Part shown: one piece after another, positions 63,894 through 64,000 of the stretch
How the letters are laid out: each line of letters opens with the position of its first letter
How positions within the stretch are numbered: position 1 is the stretch's first letter
Assembly (NCBI GenBank): GCA_947259215.1
Contig: CAMYLJ010000023.1
Coordinates: 37,613-101,612 of the forward strand
Length of the DNA: 64,000 bases
Reading direction: 5' to 3'
Origin: an uncultured delta proteobacterium
Lineage (GTDB): Bacteria > Myxococcota_A > UBA9160 > JAFDET01
Translations under genes and position numbers: made by a program
Notes under the pieces: generated by a model
The model's input: the letters and a program-made list of their open reading frames with translations, nothing else
What the model was told of the DNA's origin: nothing
Database searches by the model: none

Positions 63894-64000
63894 GGCGGCG
63901 CGGTCCGGTCCGGGTTCATGCTTTACAGAAGTCCGGGAACATCCTTTACACCGGGGATGCCCTGGATGGAGACCGACAAAGAGAGACAGCGGAGGGGCTT
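63894..64000. other. Start of a further cassette
   Basis: Sequence beyond attC 3 with no complete gene in the window; probably the 3' side of the next minus-strand cassette. Confidence 0.3.

Overview
The window is about 70% G+C, gene-dense, and comes from a Gram-negative bacterium. Lipoproteins, an STT3-like transferase, a fused isobutyryl-CoA mutase, class III cyclase, PilZ proteins and what looks like a selenoprotein together suggest a deltaproteobacterial-type lineage (Myxococcota, Binatota or Desulfobacterota relatives). That placement is inference; no marker gene in the window fixes it.

Layout. 1-9.4 kb: acyl-CoA metabolism and small-molecule genes. These are a MerR regulator coupled to a fused B12 mutase (cut by the window edge), a GMC oxidoreductase, an AhpD-like protein with an in-frame UGA that is very probably selenocysteine, an aquaporin, an SRPBCC protein, a hydrolase fused to a membrane domain, and an acyl-CoA carboxylase. 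9.4-25.2 kb: a housekeeping superoperon on the minus strand, mostly joined by ATGA/GTGA overlaps: tilS-ftsH-folP-cdaA-cdaR-glmM-pdxJ-like-nnr-tsaE-lysC-comEA-like-yihY-cysteine desulfurase-mnmA-rnc-era. It links c-di-AMP synthesis, cell-wall precursor supply, tRNA modification and RNA processing. 25.2-40.3 kb: a ParB-like protein, a MaoC-like protein, an acyl-CoA synthetase, a surface glycan/lipid cluster (archaeal-like STT3, sulfatase-like lipoprotein, methyltransferase, GT2), a K+ channel, a PilZ protein, several exported proteins and tRNA-Met. 40.3-45.6 kb: two overlapping sensor kinase genes.

45.0-51.7 kb has visibly lower G+C. It holds an unusual three-gene unit: a fatty-acid desaturase, an 824-residue PilZ-alpha/beta hydrolase-methyltransferase fusion, and an MMPL lipid exporter. 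The lower G+C continues into the sensor half of the neighbouring kinase gene, so that gene looks chimeric. I read the unit as a c-di-GMP-gated system that modifies and exports a lipid. It is the best candidate here for an undescribed system.

51.7-64 kb is accessory DNA. Three direct repeats of the 3' part of a tRNA-Thr(CGU) gene bound two modules with no integrase: a membrane adenylate/guanylate cyclase, and a VWA-repeat protein with a large lipoprotein. After an IS30 remnant comes an integrase-less integron cassette array with three attC sites, one split by an IS110-family element. The cassettes are read on the minus strand.
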